Below are positions 24,068 to 35,876 of a DNA stretch of 64,000 nt, piece by piece. The notes below the pieces were generated by a model. That model ran no database searches. It was not told the origin of the DNA and saw nothing but the letters and a program-made list of their open reading frames with translations. Source of the stretch: Klebsormidium nitens (lineage: Eukaryota > Streptophyta > Klebsormidiophyceae > Klebsormidiales > Klebsormidiaceae); NCBI GenBank assembly GCA_000708835.1, contig DF237125.1:96564-160563 (forward strand), written 5' to 3'. Position 1 is the stretch's first letter. Each line of letters begins with the position of its first letter. The position numbers were made by a program, and so were the translations under genes.

Positions 24068-27000
24068 CTACTGCAACAGGCCTTGCTCACGCAGATTGTC
24101 GCAGAAGCGACGTCCAACTCGGGAGCCCTCCCGCACAAACGCAGCGGGAAAGCCCATCGGCGCTTCTACTTCTACAAAATCCCCTTTCCCCTCCGACAAA
24201 GTCGACTGGTGCCGTTTCCCCGACCAGACGTGCTGCCAAACCTCTCCCCCGGGCAGGTACACTTTGACCCGGGCAGTCCCGGGGTCTAGAACCGGGGCAA
24301 AAAGGATCTGGTCCCCGACCAAGAATTGCTCGTAAGTCAGCCGGTGAACGGTCGGGTCGTGCGGGTAGTGCAGAAACAGATGGCGCACAACGGGCAGGCC
24401 TGTCGAAGCGGCCTCCTGCGATAGAAATGGTGACGATTTCAAAATTGGTTATGGTTCTATGCCAGCGAAGGCATGGATACTGCAGCGGAAAGGTGGGACA
24501 AACTGAGAGACGGCGAAACGAGCTTAAGGCATCCGACTTGACTGGGTTTGTAACAAATCTACGCAGGGTGGGCTTTCCTCGAGCATGTCAATGCTTTGCC
24601 TGAGGACTAGGATAAATCAAACCGGATGATCAAGCACTTCAATCAAGCCTGTAATCCGCTCTTAAAGCACGGACAGCGTGGATAAGCTGTATCACGACCG
24701 CAAGAGGCGCTCGCCCTTTCAAAGAAGATAGGAACTACTGTAGACAACCCACTGCGCAAAGCAGAATCCCTGTCCATAAGAAAGGTATCGCAAACTTACC
24801 TGCATAAGGTCCTGGCGGTAAAAGTCCCACGCGGCGTACACGCGCGCCATCCGCCCAAAGTGCGCGAGCGCGCGCGCGTTGGAGTAGGCCTGCGCGCCGG
24901 CGTGCGGCAAATTGCCCTCGTGCGTGCGGAAGACCGTAGTAAAAGCCGCCAGCTCCATCCACCGCAGCAGAAGTTCCTCGCTCCTAGTTACGCCCAGCGG
25001 CCCGGGGAGGGCTACCGAGCAGTAGCCACCGATATCGCCGTGGTTCAGGCTGAACCCGGACAGACCTGAAATGTTTTTAAGGAGGTTTAAGGTGGGCACG
25101 GGTTCTTGGCGTGTTCATGTTTGAATTCAATATTCAGTGTCAGCTTGGCTCTTATTGTCACTTAACCTCGGAGTGATAAGGGTGAGATTTGCACTTTCTA
25201 GCGTGTTTGAGGGCCTTCATTTGGAGAAGCAAGGGCAGTCTGGCTGAGCAGCAAAGAGGCTTGTTCGAAAAGCGATTAGCGCGGGGGCAGCTGAGCAACG
25301 CGTGCACGATCTTTTCTTAGCAAACTCTTCCACAAATGTCACCGTAACAATCACAGCGCTCGCTTTTAAAACTGCAACAAGTTCGCTTAGATTTTTCAGG
25401 TTCCCCTCTTCAAAAGTCAAAGGGTCGAGCTTGCAAGCATCGAGCGAAAGTGGAAGTACCAGCTAATGGACAAATGAACTCCAAAAAAGCACTGCTGCTT
25501 TCTCTCACCTCCGGAGAGCAGTCCCGTGACGGCGCTCTTGATGCCGTCGTGTCGCTGCCAGCTGGTCATCTGGTCCCCCAGCCAAAACAGGGACGCCGCG
25601 CCCGGGCTGCCCCGGTACCCCGCGCGCATGAAAAAGACCGGCCGCGCAGCGTCTAGTTCCTCGTTGTCTCGCTCCAATGCGTCCGCGTCTAGTTCTCCGT
25701 CTGTTGCTGGCAAAGGACTCTCAGTCTCGGTTTCAAAGCCTTCTTCGTCTGCTACTAATTCTCCGTCTGATTCCGACAAACGACTCTCCTTCTCGATATG
25801 TTTTGTCGAAGTAATTCCTACCCGAACATCGTTCACCGACTCCAGCAGACCCGCCTCAGAACTTTGACTGGACTGCGCGACAAAAGCAGGAACCTGCGGG
25901 CTTTCTGCCTCAAACACGTCTTCCAATAAAAACGGCTCGACGGTCTCTTCCGCATCCGGCGTATCGAGCAAAGCAAACGCGCCGGGGCTTTGGGAGGGCG
26001 ACCAATCAGCACCTCCCTCCTCGAGCTGGTCGCCGCAGTCGTCGCTCGGCAGACTCGCCCAACTACTGCTGCAGCTGGCAGCGCCGCAGAAGGACGACAA
26101 GCTCTGCCGGGGGGATCCCCTCAGAGGCGTCCCGGTTGGTTGCTCCGGGTCGGGAAGGAGGAGCTTCTTCAAGGCAGCGGAATGAGCGGGTGAAAGTGTC
26201 CGGGGGAGTGATAACCGGGCGTAAGAACGCTCGGCCTCGACCTCGTCCGCGACTTCTTGGTTGAGCCGGGCCCACATCTCGGGGTACCTGAAGAGAGAAG
26301 GCCCAAGCAGGTGTCGGAAAACCAGCCGTTACTCCGTTACTCCGCAAACCGAGCTCAGGGGATTCGTCGTACTAATAAAGGCGATGATTAATCCAGAAGA
26401 ACGTGGAGAGGGGCTGTCCGCTCTGCAGTACGAAAAGCAGACGAGCAGAAAGAACGTGGAACTTGGCAAAGAATGACATCCGGTAACGTAAAGTTCAAGG
26501 CGAAGTATGCGAAATCTACTCAATGGAAGCTTTTGGAGGAAACTGCTTGTGACACTGGTCTTAAGGCAGCTTGCTGGAGGGCTGGACAAAGAAAGAGTTC
26601 TTCTGAAGGGAGACCTACGCTACGAGGGCCTTAAGCTACGTTGGTTTGTTCTTTCATGATTGTGCAGATTGAGAAGAGAGATTGGCTGAGCTTTGAGCAG
26701 CTGATAACCTGTTCAAGCGCCAACTATGTCAGGTGTATGTCAGCCGAATGTGGGCAAGCCAGATTTTGAACAAGTAGCGTACCTGTTGTGAACGACGGCG
26801 GGATTTTCGCCTGAGTGAAGGACGGAGTCGAAGGGCAGCGACTCGCCGAAGTCGGCCATCCAGCCGTCGATGCCGAGGCGCACCATCTCCTGCCAAGGGA
26901 GCTTCTCATTGAAAATTATTCGTAACAGAATAGAAGAGCAGAGGAGAAGCAGCCAATTGTGGAATCAATCCAAAGTCAATGCGATCTTTGAATCCAAAAG

Positions 27001-30000
27001 AGGAAATAGCAACTAGGAAAAGGATTGAAGCAACAAACGAATGATGTTTATCATGCGCGTATGAGTAAAGATTGTTCCGCAAGAGTTTGGAAGAGCAGAG
27101 GAGCAACAGCCAATGAATGCGCTCGGAAGTCAATGCAATCTTCACATCGAGAAGAGCGAAAATGCCATTAGAAAGAGGACTGAAGCTACAAAAAAACTTG
27201 TTCATCACAGAGTGTCCTAAATGACTTCAAAACGTCCGCAAATTAGCTGGCTGCCTGCACATTCAACGAATTCCATTTTGAGTATCTCATTTGCGTAGCT
27301 CGTGACTGGAATCCCGACAGCCGTTCATTCAATCAACGCTTGATAACGATGGCAAACCGTCAACGAACCTCGCTAGGCAGGGTGGCCAGTATTAAACCAA
27401 AGGAAACGCTCACCGTTTTCATGACGTCCTTGAGCCAGTGCCTGGCGTCAGCGTTCGTCAGGTCGAGCAGGCCGGCGCTGAAGCTGGTGTTCTCCACCAT
27501 ATACGGCCCGCCTCCGCGCGCGCGCACCAGGAGGCCCCGGGCAGACGCCTCCTGGAACAAGTCCCGCCCGTAGTGTGCCGCCTGCGGACCGCCCACCTGA
27601 GGAAGATCAATCGGGGTTACCACGCGGAAAGCCGGATCTTCAAATTGGCAGAGCACGTGTGAGCTATATCCCGCATTGGCTGAAGTTTACGGACTGCTTC
27701 CAGTCGGCCTCAGATTAGGTCCCACAACAATCGAACTGTACCGGCTACGAGTACCGGGCACTTTTAATAATATCGGCGGTCGAAACTTGATTTGAGGTGA
27801 ACGATGCAAGATCGGACGGAAGCGGGATACAGATGGATGTTTTTGCAATCGGGCGTTCCGCGTGTACTTCCAAGCCGTAGATTAAGGTTACGGTCATATT
27901 CGAGCGGTGGATCGAGTCTAGGTCAGTTTCGAGCCTTAGATCAAGTTTGTGTCAGTTTGACGCTGTAAATAAAGGTTGGGACGCTTGTAATTCGGTGCGA
28001 CGAAGTGAGCATTTCCTCTAGAAAACTGAGTCTTTCTTCGCAATTTTCTTTGTTGAACAATGGCTGACTTTGAAGGCTTGGTTCCAAGTTGCGGACTGCC
28101 ACAATCTTTAACGGGGGATTGGTGGCTTCCTTCCCTTCGTATCTGCATCTGAGCACCAGAACCTCAAGCTAAACAACAACCTCAAGCTACCCACACCAGT
28201 CTGCAGATGCTCGAACTTGCCGCCCCCTTCAAGCCGCTCACCTTCGCCAAGAATGGATTAACGTAGCCCATGACACGCGCCCCCCCCGCCCGGATCTCGT
28301 CCACGAGCGCCTCCCAATCGGGGTAATGCTCCCGGTCTAGTTGCCAGTTCCACCAGAGCTGCCACCCGATCGCCGTGCGCCGCTGGCCGACCCAGTCCTG
28401 CAGCCAGACGCCCGCCAACGGGACTCTGTGCGCGCGCAGCTGTGCCAAGATCTCGCGCACGCGCGCGGTGCCGCCCTGGAGACAGACGGGCTGGTTCAGA
28501 AAAGTGGCGACAACAAGGATATCTTGCCAGGATTGCAAGAAGCGTCGTTTAGAAGGCAGACGTGCCGCCCTGAAGACCCCAGGCGGGCGGCTGTTACAGC
28601 ATTAGACATCTCAAGAAATGTTTTTTCCGAACTTAGACCCAAATACTATACATAAAATGAAAAGTTTTGAAGATAAACGACAAGATGGACTAAGGCGGTA
28701 GAATTTGAAAATCATCAGTAGAGCGTGGACGATTTTGTGTTCAAAATCTCCTGCGAAGAATGTCAGTGGGCTTGAAAAGGAGTGAGCATTCGCTATCTCT
28801 CTCCACCCGCGAGTCTGGATGACAATACGGACTTCACTATTAAAATAGGCCGCAAGAAGGAGCTGCAAAAAGCTGAGTACCCTCTTACCTGCAGGCCCAG
28901 AACAGCGCCTCGCGTAAGCCAGCGGGGCAGGGGGCGCATCCGCCCGATGGCCGCCGTGTAGCGCTCGATGAGCTGCGCGGGGGTGGTGCCGTGGAGAATG
29001 CGACCATGCACGGACGAGGCGTGCACCTGCAAGAAGAGCGAAAATTCATGTCTAGCTATACCTTTTAATGACGCAGGCTGTGTGCGTGTCGTTGAAAGCA
29101 TCATCCTAAGCACAGGCAGATTCCAAACAGCGGCTGAGCGAAGACACGAGATGGAAAGAGTTGGAACGGACAGACCATCTTGGCAGGATTTCTCGTGTCA
29201 CGGGGAAGAGAGCAGTACTCAAGTCGCAATCGAAAAAATTGACGCTATTAGGGACCTGCGCTTTTCAAAAGCGGCTCACCCGAATCTGGACAGCGTGCGG
29301 CTCGGTCAGATCGAAGAGCGCATACTCGTACGACTCAAGGTAGAGGCTGCGCATGCGGCTGGTGATGTAGTGAGGGACGGCGGCATAGCTGCTCGTGTCG
29401 GACCCCCCCGAACCGGGAGAGGCCAAGTTGGCCAAGAACGTGATGGGCTGGTCGCCACGCCCAATGCCCTGAAAGTGGGGAGGCGATTCCAGGTTCAGAT
29501 TCGTCGAATTAGTGAGGGCTTGATTGGATCTTCGCCTTTTGTGACCTTTATTGAGGTGAATCGAGAACAAATCGAGTGAGAGTCACGCGGATATGGCATA
29601 GAGAGCAGACACATGCAGCAGCAGGATAGAGCAAATCAAGCCACAAGCGCTCTTGCGAAAGTGTCCGTTGGATCTGATGCACAGAACCAGCAGTTATAGT
29701 CACCAGCAGACTTGCAGTAAGAACGATCGTTGTGATAGAAGATGTAATTGAGCGATAGGCCAGTATGGGTTTGCTAAGACCCAAACAACGAGTAGATTGT
29801 GACTGGGGCGAATTACCTGTTCTTGCACGAGAATGGGCACCTTCTTGCCCTTGAGATCGAAGTGCGAGAATTGCTCCCCGAACCCAAAGAAGCGCTCCTC
29901 AGGATCAGACGTGTACGTCAGCTGCACCCTGCACGGTCATAGAGGGGGGGCTCCCTTAAGGTCATGTGGCATGGCATCAGCCGACAACTTTATACTCACT

Positions 30001-31460
30001 CGTACATGCAGGAATAAAGATGAAAGTGTTCTACAGACAGCTGATAAGGAGCCAAAATTGAAACCGCCAACTCCGATGCAACAAGCATTTTTGGCCTTTC
30101 CTTACCTGTTAATTGCCAGTGGCAGCCGCCTCCCCCCCTCACACCCCCTGACCCTTACTTGCCTGCTCTCATCGACCCCCTCGTCAGTAGCAGAGGTTGC
30201 CAGAGACCACCACTTTGCACTGAGCGCATCTGAGGCCCCGCTGGCAGCCGACCATTGGCTGTAACTAGACGCAAGATCTCCAGTGCTAGGCTCAGACCGA
30301 CTAAGCATCGAAAGTGCAGGAATCTCTCCATCGCTCTCCTGTTGCAGCGCGGAGCTTTCATCGCTCGATTCAGGAACGGTGACGTCACAAGCCTCGTCTT
30401 GAATCCCCCCTGAGTTGAGCTGACTTCCGGCCAGCCAATCAGCCACATACTCAGCCTTTCTGAGCTGCCCCAAAAGTGCATCGTCCTCGCCAACAAGGCC
30501 TTCCGGCGCATGTTCCGAAGCAGTGCTTGGAGAACTAGAGAGGGGCGGAGCAGTGAAGGTGGCGGCCCCGACGGAGACTTCAAAGCCAAGGTGGTGTGCG
30601 CGCTTCTCGGAGAAGGTGAGGCGGTATGGGACGCGGATGACGCAGCCCCCAGTGCAGGTTGTGCGCAAAGGAGTGTCGCCATGCAGACCTGCTGTACCTG
30701 AACAGGGATCGTCAAGTCAGGAGACGCTAGGGTTGGCAGCACCTTCTGGAGCGAAGAATAGGACAATGATGGAAAGGAGAGGGCCCACTAGCATTCAAGT
30801 TTCTGCCAGCCAGGATGCAATGAACAAGAAGCCTAGATGCAATAAGTATGGAGAAGCTGCTCGTCTTTGGTTTGACGTGAGGCATTTGAAGCTCCTCGTC
30901 GGTCACAAGCTTCTTCTCATGCTTGTTTAAGACCTGCCTGCTCCTTGCGTCAGACTTTTAACCACACATTGTCAATCGGCGAGTGAAAGAATTCAAAACC
31001 CCTGGTCATTCCCTACACTTTGGGGCGCCTCACCTGTAGGTGCTGCCTTCACAGACTGCGCTGCACACTGCGGCTCTGAAAAGAGCGTCCCGGACACAAC
31101 GACACCGCGGCGGTCCCCCCTGCCAGCCGCATAGATCCGCTCCACAGTCTGGTTTCCACACCCATAGATGATCCGATCAGCTACGTTGATGCTGCCCCTC
31201 TTGTCGCGGATTCTCTCCTCCCCAGCTGCAGCAGAGAGGAAGCACTCTCCCGGAATGGTGCTCCACAGAACGCGGTCTGGTTCTTCGACGTGAGTTACGG
31301 ACAGACTACCGCCAGTGTTAGAGTCCCAGTGAACAAGAAAACCAGCCCCGACAGGCAGAGTGACAGAGGGGACCGCAGGAGAGAACGACAGAGGGCGCTT
31401 GACAGGAGCACGACATTTGAGTTGCTTGCGATGGAAGGGCCATAGGGGAGGAATGGGCAT
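24068..31460 (-). CDS. GH31 glycoside hydrolase, plant YihQ-like clade
   Basis: Eleven exons on the minus strand: 31460-31034, 30697-30159, 29921-29817, 29468-29280, 29026-28889, 28475-28242, 27596-27414, 26889-26783, 26287-25509, 25065-24800, 24415-24068. All phases close, giving 1,104 residues. It follows the plant 'alpha-glucosidase YihQ' proteins end to end: FFGFGEQFSHFDLKGK, GRGDQPITF, GWMADFGE (nucleophile Asp, about residue 618), FWLGDQMTSW (acid/base Asp, about 879), GDIGGYC and RTHEGN. E. coli YihQ is a sulfoquinovosidase. By my alignment from memory, its Gln288 and Trp304 are kept here (492, 508), but its sulfonate-binding Arg301 is Gln505, so I leave the substrate open. Exon 9 carries an insertion of roughly 180 Ser/Glu/Asp-rich residues (about 664-854) between the two catalytic Asp residues. 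I see no signal or transit peptide. The ATG at 31460 is used; the frame upstream offers only TTG. Confidence 0.9.
26933..27196. repeat. Decayed ~105-bp duplication in GH31 intron 7
   Basis: Two related units, about 26933-27038 and 27091-27196, share AGAGCAGAGGAG-A-CAGCCAAT, AAGTCAATGC-ATCTT and GGA-TGAAGC-ACAAA with scattered changes, about 158 bp apart. Both lie inside the intron before the nucleophile exon. I see no known element. Confidence 0.75.
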
Positions 31461-32389
31461 AAATGCGCTGGCGTGCAGTTTGGGGATGGTTTGCACCGCT
31501 CCTCGCGTCTTCTGCTGCAACCTTAACCTAAGGGAAGCTCTTGCACTATTGCAAAGATAGCCGATCTGACGTCACACCTTTCTTCGAGTGCTTGGTAAAA
31601 GAAGACCGTATATATACCGCTTCAAAATGCTTGAGAAAGGGAGAGCGCAGGCGAGTGATGAGGATGATGGCTAGAGTCTTCCACCATTTTGGATGCTGAA
31701 TGCAGGACGTGGATAGCTCTAAATTGCATCGAGTAACGTCGGGCGTTGATTCTTGAAGACTAGCAAAGCCACTGCAGATAAACCTTCATCCTTGGAAGTT
31801 AAAGCTCAGTATATGAGGCAGCAAGAAAGCCATCGGCAAGAACTACCACCAATTGAGCACCAACCCGTTGCTTGGTCCTAGTCAGGTGGTCTCCCTTGGT
31901 CGGCCAGATACCTGTCACCCTGCCCTCCTGGCCCCACCTCAAAGGGCCATTTCCTAGAGTACCATGCAAGTGCACCCCCTTGTTGCCTTCCTGTGCCCCG
32001 CCCTTGAGGCCCGAAGTGCGTGTACCTTGGCAGAACCATCTCGGCGGTGCAGGAGAAGCGCTTGCCAGGGGCGCTGTATCTTCTCCTTGAATTTCTTCCT
32101 TCCAAAATCCAGAACGCGCGGGCCAGGGCGAATGAACCTGCGCGGCTGCGCCGAGCTGTTCGAAATTGTCTTTGACTCGAGTCAGGCGAGGGGGATCCCT
32201 ACGCCACGCTTTTGACACCGTGGCGAGCCCACGTGTTCTCAAAGAGCATGTGCAACTGACAAGTGTCACCAGCTGACGAAAAAGCAAGAGACTTGGACTG
32301 CCGCCGGCAGTGCCGGACTTGCACTGCAAAGGCCTGGGCACCTTCAAAGTTCAAGTTCAACCCTGATTTCTCAGAGACGTGTGGTCGTA
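31461..32389. promoter_or_regulatory. Divergent promoter region, GH31 / EF-P
   Basis: A 929-bp gap between opposite start codons. It holds a perfect TGACGTCA (CRE/bZIP-type site) at 31567-31574 and, 33 bp further, the self-complementary GTATATATAC at 31608-31617. The latter could act as a TATA box in either direction, about 150 bp upstream of the GH31 start. The rest (31800-32350) is open on the minus strand for 182 codons but has no internal Met and no recognisable domain. Confidence 0.6.
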
Positions 32390-34082
32390 ATGGCGCCCTC
32401 CAAGCTCCCTGTCATGTACTCCCTGAGCAGACAGTTCGCCTCAAGATATGGCTTCAGCCTGGAAGGGGTAGCTCGCTGTCTGCATAACACCAGTGGGGTG
32501 ACTTCTGGGGATGGCACAGCGGCAGCTGACGATCCACGCGGTAGCAAAAATGGTGCAGAATATGGAGAGCATTGTTGCAGAAAGGATTATCCAAACCAGA
32601 TCGAGAGTGTGTGCATCGCTGCAGCATCGCTGAGTGAGGGCGCCAACTCAAGAGGTGGTAATGGTTTGTTTGAAGAACCACAAATACTGTCACACATTTT
32701 TCAACCCTCTTCTGGCGTCATGCACGTAAGACCTTCTTCTTCGAGTAGTCTTGGCTTGGAACCCTTTCCTGTGTTCCAATTCCGTTCTACTTTGTGCAAC
32801 CATGCGACATCCTCCCTCGGCGTGTTCGCGCGCGGCGTTCGTACGCTAGCGGCCGATATCAAGCCTGGGAATGTGGTGGAGCTCAAAGGGAAGCTGCAAG
32901 AGGTCGTCAAGACTGTCTGGACCATGCAGGTGCGCATTGGAAGCAAGCAATTCGTAACATTCGGGGGTGCTTGCACTTTGAGTGTGCTTGCTAGGGTATT
33001 CACGAAGACGACAGTGGTTCGATCAGTGCCACAAAGTAGCGGGCCCATGGAAATAAGCTTCCGACAAGTTTGTGTAGGAAGAACCACATTAGACTGCTTG
33101 CTACCTTAGCCCACCAGATGCAATGAGCATCCACCCAATCAGTTCCTGTAATGCCATCGGACCCTGTCATGGCTCCCTAAATCCCAATCGCTCCCCCTGG
33201 CCCAGCCCGCTTTTATTGGCTAGCGACATGTTGTATCCTCCTAACACGCCCGCAATTTTCTAGCACGCATCTCCTGAAACACCAATATTTTCATAATCAG
33301 GGCCGCGGAAGCTCCAGCATCCAGGTGGAGCTGCGGGACATCAACAGCGGTAGCAAGAACGTGGACAAGTGGCGGCCCGAGACCGCCCTCGAGCGCGTGA
33401 TTTTGGAGGACCGCGAGTTCACCTTCCTCTACGATGACGGAGCGTCTGCAGTGCTCATGGACCCAAAGACGTTTGACCAGGCCGCGGTGGACAAGGCGCT
33501 GTTCGGAGAGGCGCGCGGCTTCCTTAAGGTGGGCCAACGGCAGGTGTTGACGATCTCAGCTGAGGTTTCAGCGTGCATTCGTTGAGTGCCGTTTTCTGAT
33601 TGGATCGAAAGGGGACATTGTTTGGCCCGATGCCATGTCACTGGCTCCGTCTGTTTGGGATTGTAAAGATCGTGTTCAACAGGTACGGTCCAAAGGGGGT
33701 CCCAAGAATGACATTCGATCCTGCCGCTTGGCCGGAAAGTAGTCTCTTTACTCTTTACTCTTTACTCTTTAAGAGTCTCTTTACTCTTTACCACTCTCTC
33801 TTTGTCACCTTTGGTAACCATAGGCCCGCCTTTCTCTTTACCCAGGACGGTATGCCGGTGAAGGTGGCCTTCCATGGGGAGACCCCCGTCACGGCCACTC
33901 TGCCACCACAAGTGCGGTGTCGCGTGGTGGAAGCGGCACCTGCGTTCAAGACGGAGCGCAAGACGGCGTCGACCAAGATGGTTACGCTGGACACGGGCGT
34001 GCGCATCCAGGTTCCAGGCTTCATTGAGGAGGGCGAGGAGGTGCTGGTCAAGACGGCCGACATTACATTCGTGGCGAGGTGA
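32390..34082 (+). CDS. EFP: Elongation factor P, organellar (mitochondrial) type
   Basis: Three exons: 32390-32929, 33301-33528 and 33846-34082, all phase 0, giving 334 residues. EF-P binds ribosomes stalled on poly-proline and promotes peptide bond formation. Domain I starts near residue 155 (IKPGNVVELKGKLQEVVKTVW). The loop that enters the peptidyl-transferase centre is MQGRGSSS, with Arg182 at the tip position where E. coli has modified Lys34. Domains II and III follow (FTFLYDDGASAVLMDP; GVRIQVPGFIEEGEEVLV). The first 150 residues are not part of EF-P. They begin with a Ser/Arg-rich, acid-poor stretch that looks like a mitochondrial presequence, but they are unusually long, so an unrecognised intron or an internal start is possible. 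The GTG at 32381 in the same frame is not a likely start; the ATG at 32390 is used. Confidence 0.9.
33742..33792. repeat. CTCTTTA heptamer repeats in EF-P intron 2
   Basis: The pyrimidine-rich word CTCTTTA is repeated in tandem, in two blocks flanking AAGAGT. It ends about 55 bases before the exon 3 acceptor (33845/33846) and may extend the polypyrimidine tract. Confidence 0.85.
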
Positions 34083-35876
34083 GGGGCAGATGCCAGATAC
34101 TTGCCGGAATCCGGACCTTAAGGAGTAGGTAATCTAGGAAGTGGTTCTTGAGGGGAAAGGGGATAGACGGACTCAGGCGCTAGATTTTGCGGTTTTGGAG
34201 TGGGCTTTCTTTCTTGTTCCTTGAGGCGCTCCAGAGTCGGTGCTTGCACTTAACCGACTTTTGGTCCATTGAAAACCTTGTAGCTAAACAGGATGGATAT
34301 CTTCGTGGTTGTCCTGTCGTTTGAACGATGTTGTGCTTTTTTGTGAGGCTCCATAGATTGGCGAGCTGTGCCGAAGCGACGTTGGCTACTTCTTAGCGTA
34401 CTGCGCTAAGGGTCCTGCAACTCATCAAGTTGAAAACATCGGTCACGTCTCAAACGAACTTCGTCATCCACCTTCTTGCGCAGGGCAAAGGGCGAGTGAG
34501 CGTGGCTGTGCAAGCTCACGTGCGCCTCTTGAAATGGATCGAGCATCTGAACTCAAAGCTCCCAAACGCTTGAGACGGACTTCCACCACGATAAGTGCAA
34601 TCGAGGGAAGTGCATAGCGGCCAGGACGCTGCGGAGCATCTCTCAAGCTCAACCAGAAACTGCCATGAAAAGACGCTGCGTGCTAGATTCCTTGACGGGA
34701 GGGATTCTAACCATGCACGATCGTTTTCAGCGTGTTGCATGCGCTCGGACAGGACAGTCACCCCAAGGCCAGCAGCTCAACTTGGACCCGACGTTGAAAA
34801 TCGAAAGGTAGTGAAAAGAATTGTCCGACTGCAGTGGACAGCACGATCAGTAACACGCATTGCCCAGCGCAATCCTGATGACCTGCTAAAGGACTCGTCT
34901 TTTTAAACTAATCTCGGACCGCTCCTGGCCTGTTCTGTAGCTCCGACGTCAGGGCTACTATATGTGAGCAAAGCCTCACTCAAGCAAGCCGGCCTGCCAA
35001 CTTATCAATTGTGAGTCATTCATGCCATGGAATTGATTGCAATCATTGAATTGCATTGTAATCGAGGTTCAATTCGCAGCCGCCAGGCCGCCCATTGGCA
35101 GCTAGCTGCACTGCGTAGTATATGACCCTCTTTTGCATTTGAATTACGATTGCCTGGATGAGCTAGCTATACACGGTCCGATCTGAGGGCAGCATATACC
35201 GTACGCAAGAACAAGATTCAATGGATGCACCGTTCGGTCGTTGCAACCGCCAAACTATTGTAGTCACTGTATGCGACCGTCGCATGCCACTGGCCGCCAT
35301 GTCATCTATGCAAGCTTATATAATTTAACTCAAGATCGAACATGGAAGTACGTAGTCATATGATTGATTGATCGAATGCAGCTAGTATGATCGAGATGCA
35401 TGTATGTCTGCTTATAGCTTTCCGACGAGCGACTCTAGCTTTCATGCAAGCGAAATCAAGAAAATTTGTTATTTCTATAACCGTCGCATGATTATATACA
35501 GACGGACGGGTAATTAACTTCATACTACTTCTAATTTGCACACTCAAACTGTGCCAGTGGAATTGGATCTTGCACCACATTCAAATTCGCAATCGATTCA
35601 ATGATGGTCATGCATACTGCATATCCGACCACTATAATAATCAGCAGATTCTGGCAGTGCCATGCGCGGCCAGAATGATAGCCTGGCCACATATGAAATT
35701 CCTGATTGACAGGACGACATGATCGGGCTTCTTCAATTCCAGAAGTGCACTTCAAAATCTGAGGAACAGTACGGCCTAAGCCGCAAGGACGTTGTTAAAC
35801 GACCAGTGTCTCAACGTAGGCTGGTCAGGCCGGACCTAGGAGACAAACTCGCTCAACGCCCAGGAGGAGAGCATGC
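34083..35876. other. Convergent intergenic region with palindrome-rich tract
   Basis: This lies between the 3' ends of EF-P (+) and CDC27 (-), 1.8 kb. The part 34083-34950 is plain sequence. About 34960-35720 is AT-rich and dense in CATG, GATC, TCGA, CTAG, TGCA and TATA words (about 12 palindromic tetramers in 35341-35400). I see no gene. Confidence 0.6.

Noticed and set aside
24068-31460. Bacterial contamination or recent transfer, because of the YihQ name
   Set aside because: Ten spliceosomal introns in closing phase and a closer match to plant YihQ-like proteins make it a resident eukaryotic gene.
31799-32347. 182-codon open frame on the minus strand between GH31 and EF-P
   Set aside because: It begins at a TTG, has no internal Met, shows no recognisable domain and sits in a divergent promoter region. 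A long chance frame in GC-rich DNA is the simpler reading.
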